Assembly: GCF_910592395.1 (NCBI RefSeq)
Contig: NC_088323.1
Coordinates: forward strand, 9,488,001-9,552,000
Length of the DNA: 64,000 nt
DNA from: Lineus longissimus
Lineage: Eukaryota; Nemertea; Pilidiophora; Heteronemertea; Lineidae
Reading direction: 5' to 3'
The translations under genes were made by a program, and so were the position numbers. Position 1 is the first letter of the stretch. Each line of letters begins with the position of its first letter. The notes beneath the pieces are model-generated. The model was not told where the DNA came from, did no database searches, and saw nothing but the letters and a program-made list of their open reading frames with translations. This document shows, one piece after another, positions 1 through 9,981 of the stretch.

Positions 1-295
1 GTGATTATTGATGGCTAACCACATCCATCTTGTCATTTTTCGATTGGCACAGCAGTTGTTTTAGATATTTGTTCTTTTCGATTCTTGACGCTTTATGGCC
101 GAGTTCGAAAGTTGGTTGCCCAAGCAATAATGATGTTCAAGAAATTAGCCGGTTAATATTCAATACACTTTCATTTGATTTAACAATACTAGCGGATTTT
201 CACGTTTTGAAGCCGATCTTCACAATTTCTCACTTCTGCTAGAGCGAAGTTTCCCTACCAAGCCTTGTGTGTCAAGATGATTGAACACATTGTGC
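1..295. repeat. Partial copy of duplicated block, first occurrence
   Basis: The first ~295 bases match the stretch at about 19728-20250 in the same orientation, beginning with gtgattattgatggctaacc in both and again sharing the segment ending in the phrase tgtgtcaagatgattgaacac. The later copy carries extra sequence in the middle. No coding potential is visible. It suggests that the duplicated array extends to the left of the window. Confidence 0.7.
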
Positions 296-589
296 ATCAG
301 GCTGTGTCTAGCTTACTGATCTGCCAGGTCTTATAAACAGGAAATGGTTCATTTTCACCACCCGAGACAATGTAAAAAGTAGGCCTAAACGTTGGTAGTA
401 CAAAATATCCTCTAGCTGTTCTTCGAGTTCAATCGCATGAAATTACCCTGTCAGCAAAGTAAGGCAATATGGAGAAGGCCTACTGGATGGGACTCTTCTA
501 TAATGTTGACATGTTTGCTTGCAATTCAAAAATCCCGACGTGCTTTGTCGCATTTCGTCTGCTTCAGAAATATGGACTATAATTGTCGA
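296..589. other. Non-coding stretch, nothing recognised
   Basis: AT-rich single-copy-looking sequence after the duplicated block ends. I see no exon, repeat or RNA gene in it. Confidence 0.5.
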
Positions 590-1260
590 TGTAGGAAATG
601 TTGGCTTTTTATCCTGTTCACTCACATTCCCAACATGTCTCAACATTTTTCGACGTAAAGCTTTATACCAATCGATGTTGTAACAACGAAATTGCTTACA
701 CAGTTCGCACTTTTGTCTTCTATCGATGGATTCCAACATTTCTCTACTTTTCTCGACGTCCACCCATTCATGTGATTTGATACCAACCGATGTAGGGTTA
801 TGTAGGAAAGTAACGAATTGCTTTAGAAAGTTAATCTTTCCTTTCCTTTCAACAAATTCCAATATTACTCTACGCATTTCGACGTTATTCTGTAAGTACA
901 TATAATAATGACAGTGAGACACCTATACTGTAGTGCTGAACTGAAATGATAGAGTTATTCGCTAGAATGTTGGAAAATGTGTGAAAACCTTCAACAAAGG
1001 TGGGATAAATAATCCCGTCATTCCAACTTTTTGCGATGTAGAAAAATTTCTAACATTGCGATGTAGGAAGATTTCCAACATTTTCTAACATTTTGCGATG
1101 TAGGAAAATGTCTAATTCAGCAGTGTTGAGTGAACTTCGTCTTATTCCTACATGTTCAAACATTTTACTACTGAGGGATTAGCATGTTTCCAACACTTTC
1201 CTACTGATCGAGGATTAGTGAGACTGCTACAAAAGATTTCCAACATTTGCTGTTCATAGT
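590..1260. repeat. Cluster of a short degenerate motif on both strands
   Basis: Variants of two linked words, tttccaacattt and cgatgtagg, recur at irregular spacing in both orientations (for example near 591, 729, 789, 968, 1019, 1050, 1085, 1180 and 1235). Reading frames that cross this zone on either strand look like translated repeat rather than protein. It resembles a decayed satellite or the inside of an old non-autonomous transposon. Confidence 0.5.
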
Positions 1261-1273
1261 GTATATTTATCGG

Positions 1274-1287
1274 GGGGGGGGGGGGAG
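1274..1287. repeat. Poly-G run
   Basis: A run of about 14 G separates the motif cluster from the AT-rich stretch that follows. Its length may be affected by sequencing or assembly. Confidence 0.8.
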
Positions 1288-1359
1288 CAAAACGGACCCC
1301 GTCCCCACTGTATGGTGCCACCTAACCTCACCAGGCAAAATCAGTTGTCGGTTGGGTCG

Positions 1360-1760
1360 AGGTTTAAAAAGGGGTAAATTTTTTAAATAAACCAGGTTTA
1401 AAAAAATCAACCTTAGTTTATTAGACATTAACTTGGTTTTTGAAGATAAACTTGGTTGTTTGCTTGATAAACCAAGTTTTACTGAATAGATGAGTGGACA
1501 TATCGGTGCAAAAACTTACATTTTAGGTGATAAAATACTGGTTTTGTGTTGAAAAACCAGTATTTTTATCATAAAATATAGGTATATGGAAAAAAACTTA
1601 CTTTATGAGGAAAGAATATTGTTTTTTTATAGATAAACTTATAACCTGTTTTTTAGGAGAATATAGGTTGTTTAAAAAAAATCAATAAATATTTCAAATA
1701 AACTTAGTTTATCAGCCAGAAAACCAAGTTTTATTTAAGAAATATAGGTTGTTTGAATAA
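1360..1760. repeat. AT-rich degenerate tandem repeat of an aaacttggttt word
   Basis: The word ataaacttggttt or its near complement (aaccaagttt, aaccaggttt) recurs about every 25-45 bases, with intervening aaaaatcaat and ttatagataaac spacers. The word is close to palindromic. No coding frame crosses it. Confidence 0.55.
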
Positions 1761-2962
1761 CTGGACACTCCGCTTGCCAAACATATTGTGAACAGCCGTT
1801 GCCATGTACGACCACCTCAGGCCAGAAAACTATAACAGTCAAGGTAAGTAAACAAGCAGAAGTGAATCATTTTAGATTAAGCATTGTCCACAGTCACTGT
1901 CTTTCAGTTATGCTTTTTCGCACTTTTCGTAGCCAACTCGGGTTGATTGTTTTGCAAATGTGCAACACTGGGTTCTCAGGTGAACACTTCATATGCACTG
2001 TGTCAGTGTACAGATGTGGGTTTTGTTGAAGACTCCTGAATTGCCTAATTCTTGTTTTTCTTCATAATATCAAGTAACCATTCATTTTAGTATTTCATGA
2101 AGGTGGTTTATCATTGTTTGCTGCACGCATAACTACTGTGCTACTTTTTTCAACCAAGGAAAGAAAGCAATACTTTGTGAAGGATGTCCTCGATTCCTGG
2201 ACAATGGTGATGAGAGGGAGGTTGAGGCCCTTGCAGAAGAGAGCAGTGATTACGATGGTGATTACCAGCCTGGACCAATGCATGAAGAGTTTGCTAGTGA
2301 TGAAGATAAAGATACAAACAGTGAGTCCAATGATTGGGATGCTGACAGATGACAACTTTCCATTTGCAAATTTACAACCAGCTGAGCACAAGAAATTGGC
2401 TCAAGTGAGATCAGACCCTATAAATTACATGTGGAGAAAAGTGGATTATGGCCCCCTAACTCTACATTTACAAATATCCTATATTCTTTGCCAAGCCAAA
2501 TAGATATATTATAATTAAAGCATGGGTATTAAAATGCATTTCTAAGGAAATTGCATTTTTTATATTTTTTGCATTTTTTGTGTTTTTGATTCATTGCAGT
2601 GATTCCAACTCCATAGCCAAGTATAACCAGAAAAAAAACACTTCTCAGCAAGTCACTGTCCACTATGGATACCACACAGCACTAGCAGACGACACAATTT
2701 GAAAACTCCGGCTGATTCAACGGCGAATAATTCCTGTTCTATGGCACTCAACGTGGATTTTTTTGTATATATTTCGAGATGATAACTTCAAAACATGTTT
2801 GTATCGGTAAAGCTGTCCTGAAGGAATAGAGAAAAAAGTGTTTTTGTAGACATATGCTTAATTCAGGTTACAAATTGCGCTTATTTCTAGCATATCTGCA
2901 TAAGCTCCGCAGATTATTGCATGTGCTGTGTTGGGTAGCATGTACACCAGAATAGGCAGATA
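1761..2962. other. Intergenic stretch with a weak acidic reading frame
   Basis: Mostly non-coding. Around 2180-2350 on the + strand, one frame gives a short acidic, Ser/Asp/Glu-rich run (EESSDYDGDYQPGP then DEDKDTNSESND) without stop codons. Such runs occur near the N-terminus of some transposase and domesticated-transposase proteins. No start, domain or splice partner supports a gene, so I do not call one. Confidence 0.35.
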
Positions 2963-3284
2963 TACGGTGGCCCATAGAGGACATGCGTTTATTTTCAATA
3001 TATTAGAATATTTTTCTTTTTACAATGCGTTTTTTTCTCTCGAATTACAACCGCCGTCGGATTTATTTCTCACCGCCGAAAAAATAATTCCCACCGCCGG
3101 GTTAAAAATAATCATTCCCACCACCGCCAAGGAAAATAATATCCACCGCGGTGGAAATTAATATCCACCTCGGTGGAAAATAAATCCGACGGCGGTTGTA
3201 ATTCGAGAGAAAAAAAACGCATTGTAAAAAGAAAAATATTCTAATATATTGAAAATAAACGCATGTCCTCTATGGGCCACCGTA
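2963..3284. mobile_element. Fold-back MITE, family tacggtggcccat, copy 1
   Basis: A 322-bp long inverted repeat. The left arm runs from tacggtggcccatagagg to about 3070 and the right arm from about 3178 to cctctatgggccaccgta. The loop holds repeated ccaccg and cggtgg words. Flanking hexamers cagata (2957-2962) and catata (3285-3290) differ at one base, which fits a 6-bp target duplication like that seen at the second copy (63636-63863). No transposase inside, so it is non-autonomous. Confidence 0.85.
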
Positions 3285-4095
3285 CATATATGATCACAAC
3301 CAATTGGCTTAAAGGGTTCTATAAAGTGACTTAAAGTGCAATATAAATAAACGGCAGACTGTCCGCTATGGTTATACTTTTATGCACTGCTATGACTGGC
3401 TGATACGGGTTCTATGGCCATGATACCGGGACTGATACGGCACTGCTCATACAATAACAGTATAAAGCTGGTCCACTTAAGCATACAGCTAAATTGGTAA
3501 TTAGTCTTTAAAATAAATAAAAACCATGAAAATACAAGCCAAGCTCTGATACATTTGTCCTCATGGTTTGGGGACCTATAAGTGATAGGGAAGTTTGTAT
3601 CAATAATGGATGATAATTAGGCCTACATATAAACGGCAGTTTAATCTCTTAATACAAAAGTCTTATTTTTTGGTCATGATTAACGCTGCATGTGACTTGG
3701 AAAATTAACTCAAGAATAACAACATCTTACAACTGACTTTAGGCTTTCATATTATTATATAAATATGTGCACAAAAATATCATTTTACACGACTCAACTG
3801 ACATCAGCTGCTGTCATAAATATGTACGCGTAGCGAAAAGTGTGGTCATTACATGGTAGTATCTTTTTTTCAAATTAAAAATTTAAAGAATTCCAGTGGA
3901 GAAGAAATACCCATTTTTAATGAAGATTTCATTTCAAAAGAAATTGCCCACCAACAGCTGGCCAAAAGGAATAGCCCAAACATAGAAAGTGTGTCTTAAT
4001 TAGCCTCTAGCCTCTCATCACTGTCCATCAAAGTGTCATAATGAATACACACAAAGAGTCCTTTCACATTTCAACATGAACATTCACTTAGACAC
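3285..4095. other. Non-coding; probably includes the 3' part of the Gypsy element
   Basis: On the - strand the Gypsy pol reading frame stops just left of the Harbinger insertion (about 4086-4088), so the adjoining bases should be its 3' untranslated region. I looked here for a second copy of the candidate LTR at 9364-9532 and did not find one, so the 3' LTR is missing or too diverged to see by eye. Confidence 0.4.
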
Positions 4096-4317
4096 ATAGG
4101 CTGGGTTGTTCAAAGCCCCGCTAACTCTTAGCGACTGGCTAGGTACAGGATAAACCCCTGCTAACTTTAGCGAGACGCTAATTGGGTTGTTCAATTTTTT
4201 TTTGCTTAGCGGGTCATTATCTCCCTGCTAAATCTGGTCATATTTAGCGAGCCCAGGGGGCACCGATATCTCCTTGCTAAGCCACCGCTAGCATTTGTCG
4301 TCTGCTCTATCATCCAA

Positions 4318-5897
4318 GATGGCGGCGCACAGGATGCTGCTCCTGGACTTTCCAGCCCAAAATCGCAGATTTCAGCGTAATTTCCGCCACAGACCATTGC
4401 CGTTGGAGGAATTTAGTGAGATAAAATTGCAGAAAAAGTACAGATTCAATTCTGAAGGCATACATTTCATCTGTGACTTGGTGAGGGATGATTTGATGAG
4501 GGACACGGACAGAAATCACAGCCTAAATGTGGAAACACAGGTGTTGGTCGCCCTCAAATTCTTTGCATCCGGATCTTTTCTCGACAATGTTGGTGACATT
4601 TTTGGCATAGATAAGGGGACTGTATCGAGAATCATCCATACGGTGGCTTCATCCCTGGTGGAACAAAAAGACATGTTCATCAGGTGGCCTGATGCAGGGG
4701 AGCGAAGACACATCAGGCAAACATTATGGAGAAACACAGATTTCCAAACGTCATTGGATGTGTGGATGGGACCCACATCAAAATCCAAGCCCCCTATCCA
4801 CCAAGAGAAGTTGCTGAGTCCATGGCTCACCCAATGCTGTATGAGGCAGCCTTTTTCTGCAGGAAGCATTTCTACTCAATAAATGTACAGGGCATTTGCA
4901 ATCATGAAGGTGAGTAGCATCCTATAGCTACCCCCACCCCTCGAGAGAGAGAGAAGAGTTTTCTCGGCCACTGTCTTTAGACTGGCCTGTTGTAGTGCTA
5001 TATTATCATGGATTATCATCATATATGCTGTCGGCCGTGTTTGTTTCTCTGTAGTGTGTGTAGGCCAGCACACAGTACACTGTACAGCATCAACTGCATG
5101 GCTGATCAGTGACTGACTCAGAGTAAATCTTCAGCCAAAAACACAACACTCACTGATTTCAAATTAATGACATGACCAGGTCAGGTCTGGGTTTAGTATG
5201 TAACCTACCCCTCACCAAACTTAATGAGGGGTGTACCTAATGAATAAACTGGTGAATTTCAACTGTAAAAGTGGTACTTTATAAAAAGTTCATAAAGTTT
5301 GTTTACAGTACAAAATGATGACATCATCAATTCTGCAGCATGACCTATATTTCATATGGGGTGCCTTTATTGAATTAATTTTAAATATGATATACAGAGT
5401 GTCACATAGGAACATGCACCCTGTGGCCTTTTTTCAATTAATGTTAATTGTGCTGGATAAATAACATAATTGAAACTGTTTGCTGCTAATCTGACAATAT
5501 GTTTTCAATCTATCTTTTCAGAAAAGCTCACCAACATAGTAGCGCGCTGGCCAGGGGCAACCCATGACAGCCATATATTCAGAGAGAGTGAGATTGCCCA
5601 GCACCTAGAGAGGAATCCACGTGAAGGCTATCTGCTGGGGGACAGTGGGTACCCATGTAAACCATATTTCTGACACCATATCTCAACCCAGGGACCCCAA
5701 GTCAGAGGCGGTACAATAGGGCCCAAATCAGGGGCCGAAATATAATCGAACGGACCTTTGGGATTATGAAACGCAGATTCCATGTATTAAAAGGGGGGAT
5801 ACGCATGCAGCCAGACCGGGTGTGTAACATAATAGTTGCTTGTGGGGTACTTCACAACATGTGTAGACAGGCGGCTGCACATACTAGAGGACAGTAG
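4318..5897 (+). pseudogene. Harbinger transposase (HARBI1-like), frameshifted, one intron
   Basis: Cut-and-paste transposase. The frame starts with ATG at 4318 (MAAHRMLLLDF). A helix-turn-helix-like N-terminal region is seen (DIFGIDKGTVSRIIH), then the DDE nuclease core: VIGCVDGTHIKI (first Asp), [11 protein letters not shown] (second Asp), LLGDSGYPC and IIERTFGIMKRRF (Glu). A GT/AG intron runs from about 4910 to 5521 (gtgagt ... ttttcag). Two frameshifts interrupt it: one near 4725 between exon frames, one near 5670, where one base is missing after CKPYF. Catalytic residues are still present. A Ser/Asp-rich tail follows at 5895-5960. Confidence 0.88.
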
Positions 5898-6132
5898 TGA
5901 TAGTGACAGCAGCAGCAGCAATGACAGTAGTAGTGATGAGGAGGAGGTATATCAAGGACATCAGAATAGACGAGCCACTAGGGAATATGTGTCAAACACA
6001 TTCTTTTGAGCAATGGGATATGGATATTATTTAACATTAACATTTAATTGTATTTACAATTTGCTTCAAACTCTAGTCAATTAATAAAATATTTATCAAC
6101 CAATTTTAACTCTTTCAATAACAGTTCATTGT

Positions 6133-7730
6133 TCATTGTTCACTTGCATGAGTGCTGTCCTTCCCACGAATCTTCTCAAGTTCTGCCAACAAAAGTAATT
6201 CCTTGATTTTTGAGTTCTTGAGCTCCTGTACAAGAAAGGCATGCTGCACCGGGCAATAGCATTTACACCCAATGTCACTTCCAGAGTTTTTGACATTGCT
6301 GGTCTTCTTAGCTGATTTCTTTGATTTCTTTGACTTCAGCTTTGACTCTCTGCCCTCAATGTATGCTGCCATATCCCTTGATGACATTTCCCCGGCATCA
6401 TCTTCACGATCTTTCAGCTCAGATTGCTGGAAGTCGACATGAAACTTGTCGGTTGTCACAGGGGAGAATTGGGCGTTTAATTCGGTGCACTTCCTCTGCA
6501 GCTCATCTAATTTATCGCCTACTTCCCACACGGGAACATAATCTGAAAATAAAAAATAAAGAATTGTGTGAATTTTAAAGCTGATTCATGCGTGGTAATT
6601 AAGATGCCACTCATTTGATCCCCCCCCTCCCAGGACATGCCCCCACCAATAACTGAATGTTATCAGGTCCCCTCCCATGATCCGGAGGGGACCTGATACC
6701 ATTCATTAGCGATTTCTTTTTTTTAAGGATTTCTGATACTTTGCTTATTCTGAAAAAATGGTGAGATCTTCTTTTATCATTTTTTTTACTTTGAAGGCAT
6801 CCCATATGCATAAAATAAAAGCGGATCTCGCCCAGTGTCAACATGGCTGAGTGTGTGCCCAAAACTGGTCGCATAAAAGTTATATTTCTGCTCAAATGGT
6901 GTTGGTCATGGATCATGACTTAGTGGATATTCTTAGGCATAGTCAGGTGATCATAGTGATGTTAATACTTGATTGTCATGATTTTATTGTCTGCTGCAAC
7001 GGCTCACTTTTGGATGCCAGTTGAACAGCCCATGCTTGTGAAAATGGAAGCAGCCATATGCCATGTCTGCCAGGTTATAGCCCTGTGCCAATGTTAATTG
7101 GGTCAAAATAGCAGACGCTTTCTGTCACTGTACTGCACTGTACATGCTACATACATCATGTACATGGCAATGTATTTCAAGTGTTCAATGCATGCATTGG
7201 CTAGCCTTTTGCAGGCCAATTTTAATTAAAACCTGAAGAAACTCACCAGATTTGACTGCTGCAGTGGCTGATGTTGATGCCTGTGGACTTGGACGAGGTG
7301 CTTGTAGGGCTGTTGCTGATGATGATGATGATGTGCATGATGATGTGAGGCCAGTCTCGCTCCCTCCTCGAATGCCATACCAAGATGGGTTGCCTTTTTG
7401 GAGGGCACCCACCTTCTCCAAAAGAGGGTCCTCTGTGTCATCTTCCATAGCTGGGCCACCCCAAGTCTTACTGGCCGCTCTCTTCCTCTTGGATACATAC
7501 TCTTTTCCACTCGTACACATCTTGTGCCACTTGTCCCTGCACTGGTCTCAGGTCCTGGTGCTAGTCCCAAGTGCAGTGACAGCAAGGGCAATGCCCTCCC
7601 ACATTTGTCTTTTTGTTAAGGAGGATACCGAAATTCTCCTCAACCATCTCCGCAAGCATAGCTTTTTCATCAGGGCTCCAATTCTCGGATCGGGCCCTTT
7701 TTTGATTTGTTGAGCAGAGCTCAGGGGGTT
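6133..7730 (-). pseudogene. Harbinger Myb/SANT-like accessory protein, frameshifted, one intron
   Basis: In Harbinger elements this second protein binds DNA and helps bring the transposase to the nucleus and ends. Here the - strand shows a trihelix/SANT-type stretch (ENWSPDEKAMLAEMVEENFG, then WEGIALAVTALG and RDKWHKMCTSGKEYVSKRKR) spread over different frames. A Ser/Ala-rich linker follows, then an intron of about 6543-7246 (gtgagt ... ttttcag), then a last exon starting DYVPVWEVGDKLDELQRK. The end is Lys-rich with a leucine-rich helix (ELKNSKIKELLLLAELEKIR). Several frameshifts between 7550 and 7650; no good start codon. Confidence 0.78.
6661..6698. repeat. Perfect short hairpin in the Myb-like gene intron
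   Basis: Arms of 15 bases (tatcaggtcccctcc at 6661-6675 and its exact complement at 6684-6698) with an 8-base loop. It lies inside the intron of the Harbinger accessory gene. Confidence 0.85.
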
Positions 7731-7954
7731 TGATTTGTTTAATCGGCCATGTTTGCTTTCATGGGAAGTGAGATTTTGGGGAATTATGGGAGATAGCAAG
7801 GGCTCAGCCACTGGATAGTTAGCGAGGGGATGAAAAGCATTTTGAACAACTTAAAGTTAGCAACCGGATAACTAGCGGCCGGATAGCATTTTTAGCGACC
7901 GGCTAGTGATAGCGACCGGCTAATTTAGCGGGGGCTTTGAACAACCGGGCCATA

Positions 7955-8545
7955 ATCATCAAACCGTTTCGGTTTCGAAGTTATTCTACTTGACCTTCTA
8001 AGCGGTTTAGTCGGAGACTCTCTGTTGTTTACAATGACAGGTGGAACTGCAACTGAAGGAGTATCTGAGAGGCTCTTATGAACTACAAGTTCAGGAACTT
8101 GCTCAGGCTTCTCACCTATCATTGCATCTGAAATTTCCCCGACATTTGTCTCAAAATTGTCCACAGGAACTCCCCTTCCTTAGGACTGTGTAGGGCTCTG
8201 GTTCAAATCGAGGTGTTAACTTATTTGGACAGAAATTTTGTTTCAATAAGACCTTGTCTCCTATTCCAACACTAGAGCTCTCAGCACCTCTTCGTCTGTC
8301 TGCATATTCCTTTTGTCTGAATTTTGCTTTTGCATCTCTTTCCCTAAATTTTTCTAGCCATTCCGGATTAGTGACAACTCTGTCAGGCTGTACCCTCAAC
8401 CTAGGTAACTGGTCTCTAAGTTCTCTACCCATCAAAGCTTTTGCAGGGGATACGCCAGTTTGAGTGTGAGGTGTGGTTCTGTATTGAAACAAGAAGTTTT
8501 CTACTTCTTTATGCCAATCATTTTTTACTATTTTGGCAATACGCA
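7955..8545 (-). pseudogene. Ty3/Gypsy integrase C-terminal part
   Basis: The - strand frame reads RIAKIVKNDWHKEVENFL, then YRTTPHTQTGVSPAKALMGR, the conserved C-terminal integrase segment of Gypsy polyproteins, followed by VGIGDKVLLKQ and a P-E-PYTVL stretch of the GPY type. A downstream frame ends LRRSSRITSKPKRFDDY, the usual basic tail, at the Harbinger insertion. Protease, reverse transcriptase, RNase H and the integrase core are missing: this frame abuts gag directly. Endogenous and inactive. Confidence 0.85.
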
Positions 8546-9243
8546 CTATCTAGAACATATACAATTCTTGGCTATGTGACCCGGCTTATCACAACGATAA
8601 CATCGGCTGTGATGTGACGAATGATGAGTGCATGTGCCTTTTTTAGATCTTTCACCCTTCCTTCCGACAAAGTTTGCACTTGCACTGGCTGAATCAGTAG
8701 ACAAAACTAGGACTTCCTTGTCATGATAGGATCGCACCACTTCAATTAAGCGAGCTAGAGTCAACTTTTCACTGTCGCGGTAAAGTTTACTTTTCAAAGT
8801 TTTATCACTGATAAACAGCAGAACACGATCTCGGATTTGGTTGTCAACTTCATTTCCTGTAAAGTCACACTCTTTGATTACTGCTCAAGGCGTGTTATAA
8901 AACTGTCAAATGTTCTCACCACTATTTGGTTTGAGCGTATAGAACTTCTGGCGTGACAAAGGTATATTCTTTTTCAACTTGAAATGGTCTGTAAAACACT
9001 TTTCGGCTTTTTCGTAATCATCACGTTCCCCTTGCTCGTCAACTGTTTTTGTAAAGAAAATGTATCTAATGCTGCTGCCTTCTACATGTACTAACACGGC
9101 GCGCTACTGGGTAGCATCCTTTATGCCAGCGGCACCAACGTAAAGTCTTTCAACCACCTGACCCAACTCTGCGCCAACGCCTCAGGTTGTCCAATGGCGT
9201 CGAATAGCGCCAAAGCCGGAAGTCGACCAATGGTGACCGCCAT
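8546..9243 (-). pseudogene. Ty3/Gypsy gag with CCHC zinc knuckle
   Basis: Starts with ATG at 9243 (MAVTIGRLPALALFD on -). Fragments in shifting frames match Gypsy gag order: a Trp-rich start (WVRWLKDFTL), GAAGIKDA, FTDHFKLKKNIPLSRQKFY, a C-D-F segment with NQIRDRVLLFISDKTLKSKL, LTLARLIEVV, and the nucleocapsid knuckle CYRCDKPGHIAKNC. Frameshifts and stops occur near 9110, 8905 and 8797. The frame ends where the integrase fragment begins, which marks an internal deletion of several kilobases. Confidence 0.85.
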
Positions 9244-9348
9244 GTTGGAAACTTTCGTTCACAGATTTTACCAACAAACTTCGAGTTGAAAAATACCCGA
9301 TGATACTTGCGTTTCAAGTTCTCACATTGCGTGGTTACGTTATTTTAT

Positions 9349-9359
9349 CCTCGTCGCCA
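9349..9359 (-). other. Candidate Gypsy primer-binding site
   Basis: On the - strand the sequence tggcgacgagg follows the candidate LTR end by four bases and lies about 105 bases before the gag start. A TGG start is expected for a site pairing with a tRNA 3' end, and this word is a form I associate with animal Gypsy elements. I cannot name the tRNA. Confidence 0.55.
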
Positions 9360-9363
9360 TTTA

Positions 9364-9532
9364 TGTCGTATATAGACACGGAGAGAGACCGTGAAGACGG
9401 AGCAAGGGAAGGGAAAACGGGAGACAATGTCTCAAACGACTTAATAGTTTATTCGGCCATGATGTTACTCCTTTTGCGCATGCGCGCTATCATTAGGTAC
9501 AATAGGTCACATGAATAACACGGAACGGAACA
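9364..9532 (-). repeat. Candidate 5' LTR of the Gypsy element
   Basis: On the - strand the segment starts tgttccgttcc and ends tatacgaca, the TG...CA form of an LTR, right before the primer-binding site. It contains aataaa (in gccgaataaact), a usable polyadenylation signal. The 169-bp length is short but acceptable. The second LTR was not found, so the outer border is an estimate. Confidence 0.45.
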
Positions 9533-9599
9533 TCACTAGATAGATGAGCAGTATTGAGTGTAGAGAATAATGTATGCGGCATTTGATGTCATTATTAAA

Positions 9600-9660
9600 A
9601 GTACATTTTTTCGGGGTATTTGTAGCCCGTTGGTTCGGGGTATTTGTAGCCCCTATAAAT
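9600..9660. repeat. Double copy of ggggtatttgtagccc
   Basis: The word cggggtatttgtagccc occurs twice here in direct orientation (9613 and 9635). It occurs again, in a near-palindromic arrangement, at 11174-11220. The pair may mark the ends of a non-autonomous element of about 1.6 kb. Confidence 0.5.
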
Positions 9661-9684
9661 AGCTCAATATATCCTGTCATAAAT

Positions 9685-9981
9685 CTATACTATAATGCGC
9701 GTTGTGGCCGCTAAATAGGAGGCGATTTTTGTTTCAAAATTGGGCCTCGGAAATGTGTCGAATTCTTGCAAATTTTGGCTTCGTAGGTGTCGATCATAAG
9801 TAAGAAAGTCACTGAGGGTGTCATACGTCGAATATCTTCGTGGTTTTAGAATAAATAACAACTTTTCAGAGAGCACGTCGACTGGAGAGCTCCGCTCATT
9901 CTCAAAAGCATACACAAACTTCACGCATATTCTCCCTGCCACATCAGTATTAGCTTCCAGCACGTATGTAGTGCTATACAA
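9685..9981 (-). other. Unassigned open frame, possible exon
   Basis: An open frame of about 98 codons on the - strand with protein-like composition (EANTDVAGRICVKFVYAFEN, then LKPRRYSTYDTLSDFLTYDR, then FPRPNFETKIASYL). It has no start ATG of its own, and I do not recognise the family. It could be an exon of an unseen gene or a transposon fragment. The opposite strand is also open over part of it, which lowers confidence. Confidence 0.25.

Larger units (their letters stand above)
4099..7951. mobile_element. PIF/Harbinger DNA transposon (two genes, decayed)
   Basis: About 3.85 kb bounded by inverted ends: ggctgggttgttcaaagccc on the left and the complement of ggcccggttgttcaaagccc on the right. 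Both ends carry subterminal tagcgaccggcta-type repeats. It is flanked by ata at 4096-4098 and 7952-7954. It carries the two genes typical of the superfamily: a DDE transposase on + and a Myb/SANT-like protein on -. Both have frameshifts, so the copy is inactive. Joining the flanks restores the reading frame of a Gypsy pol end, proving insertion into an older element. Confidence 0.9.

Noticed and set aside
443-922. 159-codon open frame on the - strand
   Set aside because: It crosses the field of tttccaacattt/cgatgtagg repeats; its residues repeat the same translated words and no domain is visible.
2114-2503. 129-codon open frame on +, with an overlapping - frame
   Set aside because: Low-quality composition, no start context, open on both strands; only a short acidic run in another frame looked protein-like.
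7252-7713. 153-codon frame on + with an Asp-rich run
   Set aside because: It is the antisense of the Ser-rich linker of the Harbinger Myb-like gene; the - strand carries the recognisable SANT and Lys-rich parts.
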